A stretch of 64,000 bases of DNA from Streptomyces cellostaticus (lineage in GTDB: Bacteria; Actinomycetota; Actinomycetes; Streptomycetales; Streptomycetaceae). The stretch covers positions 1 to 64,000 of the forward strand of contig NZ_KQ948042.1 of the NCBI RefSeq assembly GCF_001513965.1, in the 5' to 3' direction. The notes under the pieces are model-generated. The model made no database searches, had not been told where the DNA came from, and was given only the letters and a program-made list of their open reading frames with translations. Position numbers and translations under genes: made by a program. Positions 15,391-24,600 of the stretch are shown piece by piece (the first letter of the stretch is position 1; every line of letters starts with the position of its first letter).

Positions 15391-16989
15391 GTGTCCGAAG
15401 AGCCGGGCCGTGACCGCGTGATCGCGGGTCGCTACCGTCTGCTGTCCCCGCTGGGCGAGGGCGGCATGGGCACGGTGTGGCGCGCCCGCGACGAGGTGCT
15501 GCACCGCGAGGTGGCCGTCAAGGAGGTGCGGGCCCCGGCCGGGCTGCCCGCCTCCGACGTCGAGCGGATGTACGCGCGCCTGGAGCGCGAGGCGTGGGCG
15601 GCGGCCCGGGTCGCGAACCGCAACGTGGTCACGGTGTACGACGTGGCGATGGAGGGCGGCCGTCCGTGGATCGTGATGGAGCTGGTCCGCGGCCTGTCCC
15701 TCGCCGACGAGCTGGAGGCCGAGGGTCCGCTGTCGCCGCAGCGGGCCGCGCACATCGGTGCCGAGGTGCTGGCCGCGCTGCGCGCCGCGCACGCCGTCGG
15801 GGTCCTGCACCGGGACGTGAAGCCGGCCAATGTGCTGCTGGCGGCCGACGGCCGGGTGGTCCTCACCGACTTCGGCATCGCGACGGTCGAGGGCAGCTCG
15901 GCGCTGACGATGACCGGCGAGGTGGTCGGTTCCCCCGAGTTCCTCTCGCCGGAGCGGGCGCTCGGGCGCACGCCGGGCCCGGAGTCGGACCTGTGGTCGC
16001 TGGGCGTGCTGCTGTACGCGGCCGTCGAGGGCAACTCCCCGTTCCGGTACGACACTCCGCTCAGCACCCTGCGTGCCGTGGTGGACGAGGAGCTGCCGCC
16101 GCCGCACCGGGCCGGACCGCTCGCTCCCGTCATCGAGGGGCTGCTGCGCAAGGACCCGGCCGAGCGGCTGTCCGCCGAACGGGCCGAGCAGGACCTGCGG
16201 ATCGTCGCGGCGGGCGGGGCCGTCCGCACCGAGGCGATGCCCGTCTCGCCGTACGCCCCGACGGTCGCGGCCCGGCCGCAACGGCCCTCTCCCACACCGC
16301 CGATGCCCGTGCCCACGGGGTATCCGGAGCCGCGGACCACGGCGGTCGCAGCGCCGGAGCGCAACCGGCGGGCCGGCGTGGTGCTGGTGGCCGGTCTCCT
16401 CGCGGTCGTCCTGGCGGTGGCGGGACTGACGTACGCGCTGCTCAACCGTGACAACGGCAGCGGCAAGGGGAACGCGGGCGCGCACACCGGCGCGGCGAGC
16501 GGCAGCGCGCACTCGCCCACCCCGAGCACCGGTACGGACTCCGACACCGGGGCGCCACCGCCCGCGCACAGCAGCAGCACGGCGAGCAGTCAGCCGGCCC
16601 AGTCCGTACGGGTGACCCTGACCGGCTCGCACACGGAGTACGACGGAACCTGTCCGCCGCCCACCGCCCAGGCGCCCGCGTTCACGGCGACGTTCACGGT
16701 CGGGCGGCTGCCCGCACAGGTGGAGTACCGGTGGGTGCTCGCGCACGGGTCGGTCTCCGACCCGGGATGGAAGACGCTGGCGTTTCCGGCGGGCGGCGGG
16801 AGGACGAAGCAGGTGCAGGTGGTCGTGACCGCCTACTCCGACGGCGGGACGATCGAGAACGAGATCAGTGTGGAGGTGCGCGGTCCGGTGCGGGCGACGT
16901 CGGACTCCGTGCCCTTCTCGGTGACCTGCGCGACGGCGGCGACGGAGACCCCGTCGGGCGGGGCCTCCCCTTCGCCGTCAGCCTCCTGA
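15391..16989 (+). CDS. Membrane Ser/Thr protein kinase
   Basis: Encodes 532 aa. The kinase domain (residues about 15-275) has the glycine loop LGEGGMGTV, Lys44 (VAVKE), HRDVKPANVLL with catalytic Asp near 142, and DFGIAT. A Pro-rich juxtamembrane stretch and one membrane helix near residue 330 follow, then a Ser/Thr/Pro-rich external region with a small beta-rich C-terminal domain containing two Cys. There are no PASTA repeats. GTG 15391 has GGGGGG 5 nt upstream and matches kinase N-termini; GTG 15355 and ATG 15373 are weaker options. The extracellular ligand and substrates are unknown. Its stop is 4 bp from the convergent lipase stop. Confidence 0.92.
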   Translation: MSEEPGRDRVIAGRYRLLSPLGEGGMGTVWRARDEVLHREVAVKEVRAPAGLPASDVERMYARLEREAWAAARVANRNVVTVYDVAMEGGRPWIVMELVRGLSLADELEAEGPLSPQRAAHIGAEVLAALRAAHAVGVLHRDVKPANVLLAADGRVVLTDFGIATVEGSSALTMTGEVVGSPEFLSPERALGRTPGPESDLWSLGVLLYAAVEGNSPFRYDTPLSTLRAVVDEELPPPHRAGPLAPVIEGLLRKDPAERLSAERAEQDLRIVAAGGAVRTEAMPVSPYAPTVAARPQRPSPTPPMPVPTGYPEPRTTAVAAPERNRRAGVVLVAGLLAVVLAVAGLTYALLNRDNGSGKGNAGAHTGAASGSAHSPTPSTGTDSDTGAPPPAHSSSTASSQPAQSVRVTLTGSHTEYDGTCPPPTAQAPAFTATFTVGRLPAQVEYRWVLAHGSVSDPGWKTLAFPAGGGRTKQVQVVVTAYSDGGTIENEISVEVRGPVRATSDSVPFSVTCATAATETPSGGASPSPSAS

Positions 16990-16993
16990 CGGC

Positions 16994-17803
16994 TCAGGAC
17001 GCCGCGTTCGTGAGCACCGGCAGATAGCCGCCGGACTGGCCGGCCGCGGTCGGGTGGTACGACTCGCTGATGGAGAGCCAGTTGACGCTGTGCAGCCAGG
17101 AGCTGCCGGAGCAGATCTCGTGGCCGGAGAACGGGGTGCGGACGTCACCGAAGACGAAGTCGTGGTCCAGGGCGCGCTTCTGGATGGCGGCGTCGATGTA
17201 GTCGGCGGCGCCGTTGATCGCGGACCGCTTGGTCTCGGAGAGGCCGAGGCAGGTCTGGCCGAGCAGATAGAAGCGGGGGTAGCCGAGGACGACCACCCGG
17301 GCGGACGGGGCTTTGGCGCTGATCGCGTTGTAGACGGCGTCGAGCTTGCCGGGGAGTGTCGAGTCGACGTACGCCTTGGCGCTGTTGATCTTGGACAGGC
17401 AGGCGCTGTCGGACGAGATGACACAGGTCGTCATGACGTCGGAGAAACCGGCGTCGTTGCCGCCGATGGTGACGGAGACCAGGGCGGTGGAGGAGTCGAG
17501 GGAGCCGAGCTGGCCCGCGAGCACGTCGTCCGTGGTGGCGCCCGAGCAGGCGTTGAAGGCGAACGAGGACGGGCTGTGGGCGGCGTTCCACAGGTACGGG
17601 TACGCCTTGGTGCTGCGGTCGCAGTTTCCGCTGGAGCTGATGTAGCTGCCCGCTCCCACCCCGGAGGAGTAGGAGTCGCCGAGCGCCACATAGCCGCCGG
17701 TCACGGCCGCCGAGGACGCCTGCGCCGTGGCGGCCCCGGTGAGGGCGAAGCCGGTGGCGAGGAGGAGCGAGGTCACGTATGCCGTAAGTCGGGAACGTCT
17801 CAT
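16994..17803 (-). CDS. Secreted GDSL/SGNH lipase-esterase
   Basis: Encodes 269 aa. The ATG at 17803 has GGGAGGT upstream and opens a signal peptide (MRRSRL..., cleaved near TAQASS). SGNH blocks are present: GDSYSSG with nucleophile Ser44, GGND (block III), and SYHPTAAGQ with catalytic His250. Six cysteines fit the three disulfides of secreted Streptomyces SGNH lipases. It looks closely related to the S. coelicolor extracellular lipase SCO1725 (from memory). It hydrolyses ester bonds of lipids outside the cell. Confidence 0.95.
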   Translation of the reverse strand: MRRSRLTAYVTSLLLATGFALTGAATAQASSAAVTGGYVALGDSYSSGVGAGSYISSSGNCDRSTKAYPYLWNAAHSPSSFAFNACSGATTDDVLAGQLGSLDSSTALVSVTIGGNDAGFSDVMTTCVISSDSACLSKINSAKAYVDSTLPGKLDAVYNAISAKAPSARVVVLGYPRFYLLGQTCLGLSETKRSAINGAADYIDAAIQKRALDHDFVFGDVRTPFSGHEICSGSSWLHSVNWLSISESYHPTAAGQSGGYLPVLTNAAS

Positions 17804-18110
17804 GGAACCTCCCTTTAGCAGGATCTCTGCCACAACTGTCGTAGCAACTACGCGTGTTGAACGGAAGTGTTCATGCCAAGACTTTTCAGGTCTCAACAAC
17901 GCCTCGACGGGATCGATTCGGGACGTTCACCGACCATGCGTTTCATGCACATGCCAGACCTGTTGACGGCTCGCCAACTCCACGCTTCCCAGGGGCCTCG
18001 AACGCCCCCGGGGAACACATGTTTAAAGAGGGACCGCTGTCTTGACGGCCCATGCGGGCCTGCGCCACATTGAAGCCCGGCATCCGGCGCGTCGGGGGGC
18101 AAAGTCGCCA
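17804..18110. other. Intergenic region between lipase and membrane protein
   Basis: About 300 bp of lower GC than its neighbours with no convincing gene. It must hold the lipase promoter (minus strand) and the promoter of the 18111 gene. GGGGC-CTCGAAC-GCCCC (17992-18008) can form a short hairpin. A GGGGGG run about 15 nt before 18111 is the only ribosome-site candidate for that gene. Confidence 0.5.
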
Positions 18111-18569
18111 ATGCAGACCTTACGCATCAAGACACCTTCATCAGACGGCTCCGGGGACGACGCCGAACGGGCGCGGCCAGGTCCGGGGAGGGACCTGTCC
18201 CCGCTGCTCGCGGGGGCCGCCACGGCCGTTGGCGCGGTCGGCGCGCTGCTCGCACTCACCGACGCCGGCTCACCGCTGCGCGGACCGTGCACGTTGTTCT
18301 TCCTGCTCACGGCTCCGGCCGTGGCGGTCGGGGCGGCGCTGCGCGGGCTGGATCCCGTCGGCCGGGTGCTCACCGCGCTTGCAGGCGCGGTCGTACTGAA
18401 CATGCTGGTTGCCCAGGGCATGCTGGCCGTGCACCGCTGGACGGTGCGCGGCGGGGTCGTCGCGGTGACCGCGCTCAGCCTGCTGCTGCTCCTGCTCGTC
18501 CTCGGGCGGGAGAAGTTCCGTTCGAGGAAACAAACACAAGACGGACCAACCCAGGCCAAAGTTGTGTAA
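18111..18569 (+). CDS. Small polytopic membrane protein
   Basis: Encodes 152 aa with a charged N-terminus (about 35 residues), then four hydrophobic segments (LSPLLAGAATAVGAVGALLAL, TLFFLLTAPAVAVGAALRGL, VLTALAGAVVLNMLVAQGML, VVAVTALSLLLLLLVLG), and a short basic tail. ATG 18111 is preferred over 18042, which starts in an unconserved basic stretch. It belongs to no family I recognise. Position ahead of the glycosyltransferase operon suggests a role in polysaccharide export or assembly, but a 366-bp gap separates them. Confidence 0.75.
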   Translation: MQTLRIKTPSSDGSGDDAERARPGPGRDLSPLLAGAATAVGAVGALLALTDAGSPLRGPCTLFFLLTAPAVAVGAALRGLDPVGRVLTALAGAVVLNMLVAQGMLAVHRWTVRGGVVAVTALSLLLLLLVLGREKFRSRKQTQDGPTQAKVV

Positions 18570-18934
18570 CGGCCAAACCAACAAAAACGTGAGGCCTCGT
18601 TCCAGGTCTTGCCATTCTGCTTCAATCGTCAATACCGTCGTACATCTCACCCGCATCGGTCCGTCAGCACACGGTTCAGGGGAGGGCTCAGGGCCGTGAC
18701 GTATCGGCGCGGGGCGCGGTAGGGGGGTGCCGTGCTCGGTGGCCGCACTGGTTTCCGAGTCGTGCCGCGCGACCGGCTGCCGTCTTTTCCCGGCAGCCCG
18801 GCCAGCTTTGCCAGCTCGTCTGCGTGCACGCAGATCGCTTCACCGTGCCGAAGATGAGAACCCCCCTTTCGAACCGGACACAGAGCCGGGCCGCCCAGGG
18901 GCGGGCGGTCCACCGGACGAGAGGGACACAACAC
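18570..18934. promoter_or_regulatory. Leader/promoter region of the polysaccharide operon
   Basis: This 365-bp region has no gene I can support. GGCTGCCG (18775-18782) and CGGCAGCC (18791-18798) form a perfect 8-bp stem over an 8-nt T-rich loop in what would be the 5' leader of the glycosyltransferase operon. The left part is relatively AT-rich and is a likely promoter area. GAGAGGGAC near 18918 is the ribosome site of the first glycosyltransferase. Confidence 0.45.
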
Positions 18935-19756
18935 ATGAGTTCTGTTCTGCATCCGCCGAGTTCGGGCCAAGATCCGTTAATGGCCGCCCAATACCGGCCC
19001 ATCTCCACTCACCTTGCGATCACTCCGCCGGTGAGCGTGGTGATTCCCGCCATGAATGAGGCGGAGAATCTGCCCTACGTCTTCAAGACCCTTCCGGCCT
19101 GGATACAGGAAGTGGTTCTTGTGGACGGCAATTCCACCGACGACACCGTCGAGGTGGCCCGCTCGCTGTGGCCCGGGGTGAAGGTCGTCGAACAGCGGGG
19201 CAAGGGCAAGGGGGATGCCCTGATCACCGGGTTCGAGGCGTGCAGCGGCGACATCATCGTGATGGTCGACGCGGACGGCTCGGCCGACGGCAACGAGATC
19301 GTGTCGTACGTCTCCGCCCTCGTCTCGGGCGCCGACTTCGCCAAGGGCTCGCGTTTCGCCAACGGCGGCGGCACGGACGACATGACCTTCATCCGCAAGC
19401 TCGGCAACTGGGCGCTGTGCACCATCGTCAACCGCAAGTTCGGCGCCCGCTACACCGATCTCTGCTACGGATACAACGCGTTCTGGCGGCACTGCCTCGA
19501 CAAGATCGACCTGGACTGCACCGGCTTCGAGGTCGAGACCCTGATGAACATCAGAGTGGTCAAGGCGGGACTCAAGGTCCAGGAGATCCCCAGCCACGAG
19601 TACCTCCGCATCCACGGCACGAGCAATCTGCGGGCCGTGCGGGACGGGCTGCGGGTGCTGAAGGTCATCCTCGAGGAGCGCTCCAACCGGCGTGCCCTGC
19701 GCCGCCAGGCCCACCAGGCGCGACTGCTGAACACCGGGCAGGGAGAGGCGTCTTGA
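18935..19756 (+). CDS. Family 2 glycosyltransferase
   Basis: Encodes 273 aa. A GT-A fold is indicated by SVVIPAMNEAENLP (near residue 35), VLVDGNSTDDT, and the metal/sugar-nucleotide motif IVMVDADGSADG (near 105). It resembles dolichyl-phosphate-sugar-synthase-like GT2 enzymes that act at the inner membrane face. ATG 18935 is preceded by GAGAGGGAC. It is the first gene of a coupled operon (TTGA overlap with the next gene). The acceptor is probably a lipid carrier or growing polysaccharide (inferred from family). Confidence 0.92.
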   Translation: MSSVLHPPSSGQDPLMAAQYRPISTHLAITPPVSVVIPAMNEAENLPYVFKTLPAWIQEVVLVDGNSTDDTVEVARSLWPGVKVVEQRGKGKGDALITGFEACSGDIIVMVDADGSADGNEIVSYVSALVSGADFAKGSRFANGGGTDDMTFIRKLGNWALCTIVNRKFGARYTDLCYGYNAFWRHCLDKIDLDCTGFEVETLMNIRVVKAGLKVQEIPSHEYLRIHGTSNLRAVRDGLRVLKVILEERSNRRALRRQAHQARLLNTGQGEAS

Positions 19757-20775
19757 CGGATCCCGACATCTCCGTCGTGATCTGCGTGTACACCGAGGAC
19801 CGCTGGGAGGACATCCTCGCGGCGGTCTCCTCGGTGCGCGCGCAGTCGTATCCGGCGCTGGAGACGCTCCTGGTCGTGGACCACAACGCCGCCCTGCTGG
19901 ACCGGCTGGCCCGCGAGTACAAGGAGGCCACCGATGTGCGCGTGCTCGCCAACGCCGGCCCGCGCGGGCTGTCGGCCGGCCGCAACACCGGTATCGCCGC
20001 CTCCCACGGTGAGGTGATCGCCTTCCTGGACGACGACGCCGTGGCCGAGCGGGACTGGCTGCGCCGCTTCGCCGAGGGGTACGCCGACCCGCGCGTACTG
20101 GCGGTCGGCGGCCGTACGGAGCCGGTCTGGGCGTCGGGCCGGCGTCCCGCCTGGTTCCCCGAGGAGTTCGACTGGGTGGTGGGCTGCACCTACCGGGGAC
20201 TGCCGCCGGGCCGGGTCCGGGTCCGCAACGTGCTGGGCGGAAACGCTTCTTTCCGGCGTACGGCGTTCGAGGCGGCGGGCGGTTTCGCCACCGGCATCGG
20301 CCGTGACGGCGACCGGCGACCGCTGGGCGGCGAGGAGACGGAGCTGTGCATCCGGCTCAGCCGGGCCCGCCCCGACGCCGTACTCCTCATCGACGACGGC
20401 GCGGTGATCCACCACCGGGTGCCCGCGGCCCGCGAGCACTTCGCGTACTTCCGCACCCGCGCCTACGCCGAGGGCCTGTCGAAGGCGCTGGTGGCCCGGA
20501 GCGTCGGCACGGACAAGGGGCTGGAGTCCGAGCGCCGGTACACCACGCGGGTGCTGCCCGCCGGGGTCGCCCGCGGTCTGCGGGACGCCCTGTTCGCCCG
20601 CCCGGGCGGCGCGGGGCGCGCGGGCGCGATCGTCGCGGGGGTGCTCACGGCGGCGGGCGGTTACCTGATGGGCAGTGTGCGGGCACGGCGGGGCGGGACG
20701 ACGTTCTCCGTCGTACGGATCGACGGGGACGCCCTGACCGACCCGGGCGCAGGGACCGAAGGGGAAGGCGCATGA
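19753..20775 (+). CDS. Second family 2 glycosyltransferase
   Basis: Encodes 340 aa from a TTG start that overlaps the upstream stop (TTGA at 19753-19756), with GGGAGAGG at 19741-19748. GT2 features are ISVVICVYTEDRWEDILAAVSSVRAQSY, RGLSAGRNTGIAASHGEVIAFLDDDAV with the DxD-type motif, and GGEETELCIRL (the ED catalytic-base region). A C-terminal hydrophobic segment (near residue 300) may attach it to the membrane. It is likely to add a sugar during synthesis of the same glycan as its neighbours. Confidence 0.92.
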   Translation: MTDPDISVVICVYTEDRWEDILAAVSSVRAQSYPALETLLVVDHNAALLDRLAREYKEATDVRVLANAGPRGLSAGRNTGIAASHGEVIAFLDDDAVAERDWLRRFAEGYADPRVLAVGGRTEPVWASGRRPAWFPEEFDWVVGCTYRGLPPGRVRVRNVLGGNASFRRTAFEAAGGFATGIGRDGDRRPLGGEETELCIRLSRARPDAVLLIDDGAVIHHRVPAAREHFAYFRTRAYAEGLSKALVARSVGTDKGLESERRYTTRVLPAGVARGLRDALFARPGGAGRAGAIVAGVLTAAGGYLMGSVRARRGGTTFSVVRIDGDALTDPGAGTEGEGA

Positions 20776-20813
20776 GCCAACCGGGCGTACGGATCGAGGG
20801 GGAACGCCCATGA
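20772..20813 (+). CDS. 13-codon stitched mini-ORF
   Basis: The sequence ATGAGCCAACCGGGC... encodes MSQPGVRIEGERP. Its start overlaps the stop of the GT2 gene (ATGA 20772-20775) and its stop overlaps the start of the deacetylase (ATGA 20810-20813). Both starts have a purine-rich site (GGGGAAGG and GAGGGGGAA). The two junctions look like a local duplication of about 38 bp. It may act as a translational-coupling relay rather than as a functional peptide. Confidence 0.5.
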   Translation: MSQPGVRIEGERP

Positions 20814-21610
20814 GCGGCACAGCCGTACCGATCCTCATGTACCACGCGGTGGCGACCGCGCCGAACGACGCCACCCGGGCCCTGTCGGTCGCGCCGGAGG
20901 CGTTCGCCGAGCAGATGGCGCTCGTCGGCGACCTGGGCCTGACCCCGGTGACCACCGCCGACCTCGCGGCGCGCTGGCGCTCCGGCCGCCCGCTGCCCGG
21001 CCGGCCGGTGCTGATCACCTTCGACGACGGCTACGAGGGCGTCCACCGGCATGCCCTGCCCGTGCTCGCCAAGCACGGCTTCCCGGCCACCCTGTTCGTC
21101 TCCACCGGCTGGATCAAGGGCGCGTACGACACCGGAGGCGGCCTGGACGCCATGCTCGACTGGCAGCAGGTGCGCGACCTCGCGGACGCCGGTGTCGAGA
21201 TCGGCGGGCACAGCCACAGCCACCCGCAGCTCGACCAGCTGGACGACGCCGCCCTGCACGCGGAACTGGTGTGCAGCACGGAGATCGTCACCGGAGAACT
21301 CGGATCGCGCCCGCTGTCGTTCGCCTACCCGTACGGCTACTCCAGCCGCCGGGTCCGCCGGGCCGTGCGGGAGGCCGGGTACGCCCAGGCGCTCGCCGTC
21401 GGCAACGGCCTCGCCCGCCGCCGGCAGGGGCCGTACGCCCTGCAGCGCGTCACCGTCCGCCGCAGCACGGGCGTCGAGGAGTTCGAGCGGCTGCTCCAAG
21501 GCCGCGCCATCGCCCGTAACTTCGTCAAGGACCGCACCCTCACCAAGGGGTACGCGCTCCTCCGCAGAGCACGCCAGGTCCGCCGGAAGGCCATCCGTTC
21601 CCGTGTCTGA
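20810..21610 (+). CDS. Polysaccharide deacetylase (NodB domain)
   Basis: Encodes 266 aa. The CE4/NodB motifs are VPILMYHAV, LITFDDGYEG (metal-binding DD) near residue 66, and IGGHSHSHPQL (H-x3-H) near 126, followed by SFAYPYG. The enzyme removes N- or O-acetyl groups from glycans using a divalent metal. There is no clear signal peptide, so it may act in the cytoplasm or be exported another way. It is translationally stitched to the preceding genes, and its end overlaps the flippase-fusion start by 8 bp. It probably modifies the exopolysaccharide made by this operon. Confidence 0.92.
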   Translation: MSGTAVPILMYHAVATAPNDATRALSVAPEAFAEQMALVGDLGLTPVTTADLAARWRSGRPLPGRPVLITFDDGYEGVHRHALPVLAKHGFPATLFVSTGWIKGAYDTGGGLDAMLDWQQVRDLADAGVEIGGHSHSHPQLDQLDDAALHAELVCSTEIVTGELGSRPLSFAYPYGYSSRRVRRAVREAGYAQALAVGNGLARRRQGPYALQRVTVRRSTGVEEFERLLQGRAIARNFVKDRTLTKGYALLRRARQVRRKAIRSRV

Positions 21611-24600
21611 CACGACCACCACCACCGAGGCCGCATCGCCCGGGAGCCGGGCGCCCGGGCAGCCGGGGCGCCGCATCCGGCTGCCCGGGATGGGCCGCTC
21701 GCCCGGCGGCGACCAGTTGTTCCGCAACGCCTACGCGCTGATGCTCAACACCGGCATCTCCGCCGTCCTCGGGCTCGGCTTCTGGCTGGCCGCGGCACGC
21801 TACTACTCCGAGTCGGCGGTCGGGCAGGGCTCGGCCGCCATCGCCGCGATGAAGCTGCTCGCGGGGCTGACCGCGGTGACCCTGACCGGGGCCCTGGCCC
21901 GCTTCATCCCGGTGTCCGGGCAGCGCACCGGACGGCTCATCTTCCGTACGTATACGGGCAGTTCGCTGGTCGTGGCGCTGGCGGCGGGTGCCTTCCTGGC
22001 GACCCTGGACAGGTGGGGGCCGTCGTACCGCTTCCTGCACGGGCCGGTCAACGGGCTCGGGTTCATCGCTGCCGTCGTCGCCTGGAACCTGCTCACGCTC
22101 CAGGACGGCGTGCTGACCGGGCTGCGCAGCGCGCCCTGGGTGCCGGTGGGCAACACCGTGTTCTCGGCGGTGAAGCTGGGGCTGCTCGTCGCGTTCGCCG
22201 TGGCGATCCCCACCACCGGGGTCTTCGTGTCCTGGGTCGCCGCGATCGCCACCTCGGTGGTACCGCTGGGCTGGCTGGTGTTCCGGCGTCTGGTGCCCCG
22301 GCACGTCAAGGCGACCGCGGACCACGCCGAGCCGCCGACGCTGAGGGAGATCGGGCGGTTCCTCGCCGGTGACTACACCGGCTCGCTCTTCTCCCTCGCC
22401 GTGGTCTACCTGGTCCCGGTGATCATCGCCTCGCAGGTCAGCTCCGAGGACAACGCGTACTTCTACATCACCACCACCATCGGCGGCACGACCAACCTGC
22501 TCGCCATCAACATGGGCGCGTCGCTGACCGTGGAGGGCTCGCACGACCCGGGGCGGCTGGCCGCCAACACCCGGGCCGCGCTGAAGCGGATGGCCCGGAT
22601 CATGCTGCCGATCGCGGGTGTGCTGTTCGTCGGCGCGCCCTGGATCCTGGGCGTCTTCGGCGACGGCTACGCGGACGCGGCGACCCCGCTGCTGCGCTGG
22701 TTCGCCCTCGGCGCGCTGCTGCGGGTCGTGATGGAGACGTACTTCGCGGTGCTGCGCGCGCAGAGCCGTACCGCCGGACTCGCCTGGCTGCAGGGCCTGT
22801 TGTGCGTGCTGGTGCTCGGGCTGACGCTGCTGCTCCTGCCCCGGATGGGCCTGACCGGGGCGGGCGTCGCCGAGATCTCCAGTCTCGCGGTGATCGTGGC
22901 GATCGCCGCGCCGAAGCTGTGGAAGACGGTCCGGGCCGCACCGTCGCAGGCCGTCGTGGAGACGGTGGCATCGGACGGGGACCTCTCCGACCTGGGGGCG
23001 CGCGAAATCCCGGCCGTCTCCCCGGCGCGCCGGCAGGGCCCGGCCTGGGCCCTGGACCACGACACCGTCGCCCTCGGCATCCACGTCGACTTCGACCACG
23101 TCGAGCGCCGGCCGGACGTCCGCCCGGGACCCGGCACCCCACCCACGGGCACACCCCTGCCGCTGCCGGTCGAGGAGCCGGAGCCGGGCGCCGAGGCGTC
23201 GCTGGGCCCGGCCGAGGCGGCACTGCTGCGGGAGGCGGTGGTCGACGCGCCGTTCGAGGAGGCGGCACCCGAGGACGCCGTGGCGTACGACGCCGTGGGC
23301 GAGGAGCCGCCGCCGCACCGTCGTCTGCTGCCCACCCGCTCCGGTGTCGTCCTCGGCTGTCTGCTGATCGCCGCGCTCCTGCTGTACTGGGTGCCCGCGC
23401 TGCGGCTCGGCGAGGGGGATCTGGACCGGATGGGCGGGCTCGGCCTGGTCTCCGTGCTGCCGCTGCCGACGCTGGTGGGGGCGGCCCTGCTGGTCACGGT
23501 GTTCGCCTCGCTGCTCTGGCTGCGCCGCGAGCACCGGGCCCTGCTGCTGGTCACCCTGCTGGCGACCGTGGTGTCCCTGCACGCGCTGCCCGCGGTGCTG
23601 GAGACCCAGCCGCGGTTCCCGACGGCCTGGCAGCACCTCGGCTTCATCGACTACATCGACCGCACCGGCTCCGCCGTACCGGACCTGGACGCCCGCTGGA
23701 GCTGGCCGGGCTTCTTCGCGGCGGCCGCGTTCGTCGCCCGGGCGTGCGGGGTCGACGACTTCACGGAGATCATCCGCTGGTGGCCGACGGCCGTCCAACT
23801 CGCCTATCTGGCCCCGATGTTCCTGCTGACCCGCTCCCTGCGGGCGAGCTGGCGGGCCAAGTGGACCGGCGTCTGGCTCTTCGTCCTGTGCGGCTGGGTC
23901 GGCCAGGACTACTTCTCCCCGCAGGGCTTCACCTATCTCCTCTACCTCGTCTTCGTGGCGATCCTGCTGGTCTGGTTCCGTGCCCCCCAGGTGATCTGGG
24001 CGACGTTCCGTCCGGGAGAAGCCGAGGTGGAGCCCGCCGACCGGCGCCAGCGGGCCGTGCTGCTGCTCGTGGTGATCGGCCTGTACGCGGCGAGCGTCCC
24101 GGCGCACCAGCTCACCCCGTTCGTGATGCTCGGGGTGCTCGCGGCCCTGGTGCTGCTGGGCCGGTCCGAACTGCGCGGCCTGCCCATCCTGTTCGCGGTG
24201 CTGGTCGCGGTGTGGGTCGGCTTCATGGCCGAGCCGTACTGGTCCGGGCACTTCAACGACCTCTTCGGCGGGGTCGGCGGGGTCGGCAGCAATGTCTCGA
24301 CCTCCGTGTCCGGCCGTATCCAGGGCGGGGATTCGACACACAAGCTGGTCCTGTACACCCGGGTGCTGCTGGCCGGCTCGGTGATGGCCTTCGCCTGCTG
24401 GGGCTGGCTGCGGCGGCGCCTGCACCGGTACCGCGAGCGGTCGCTGCCGGTGCTCACCTTCGTCCCGTTCCTGGGCTTCGGCATGCAGTCCTACGGCGGT
24501 GAGATGGCGCTGCGCGTCTTCATGTTCGCCGTGCCGGGCGCGGCCCTGCTGGGCGCCCTCGCCCTCTTCCCGCGCACTGGCGTCACCGCGCAGGAGCGCG

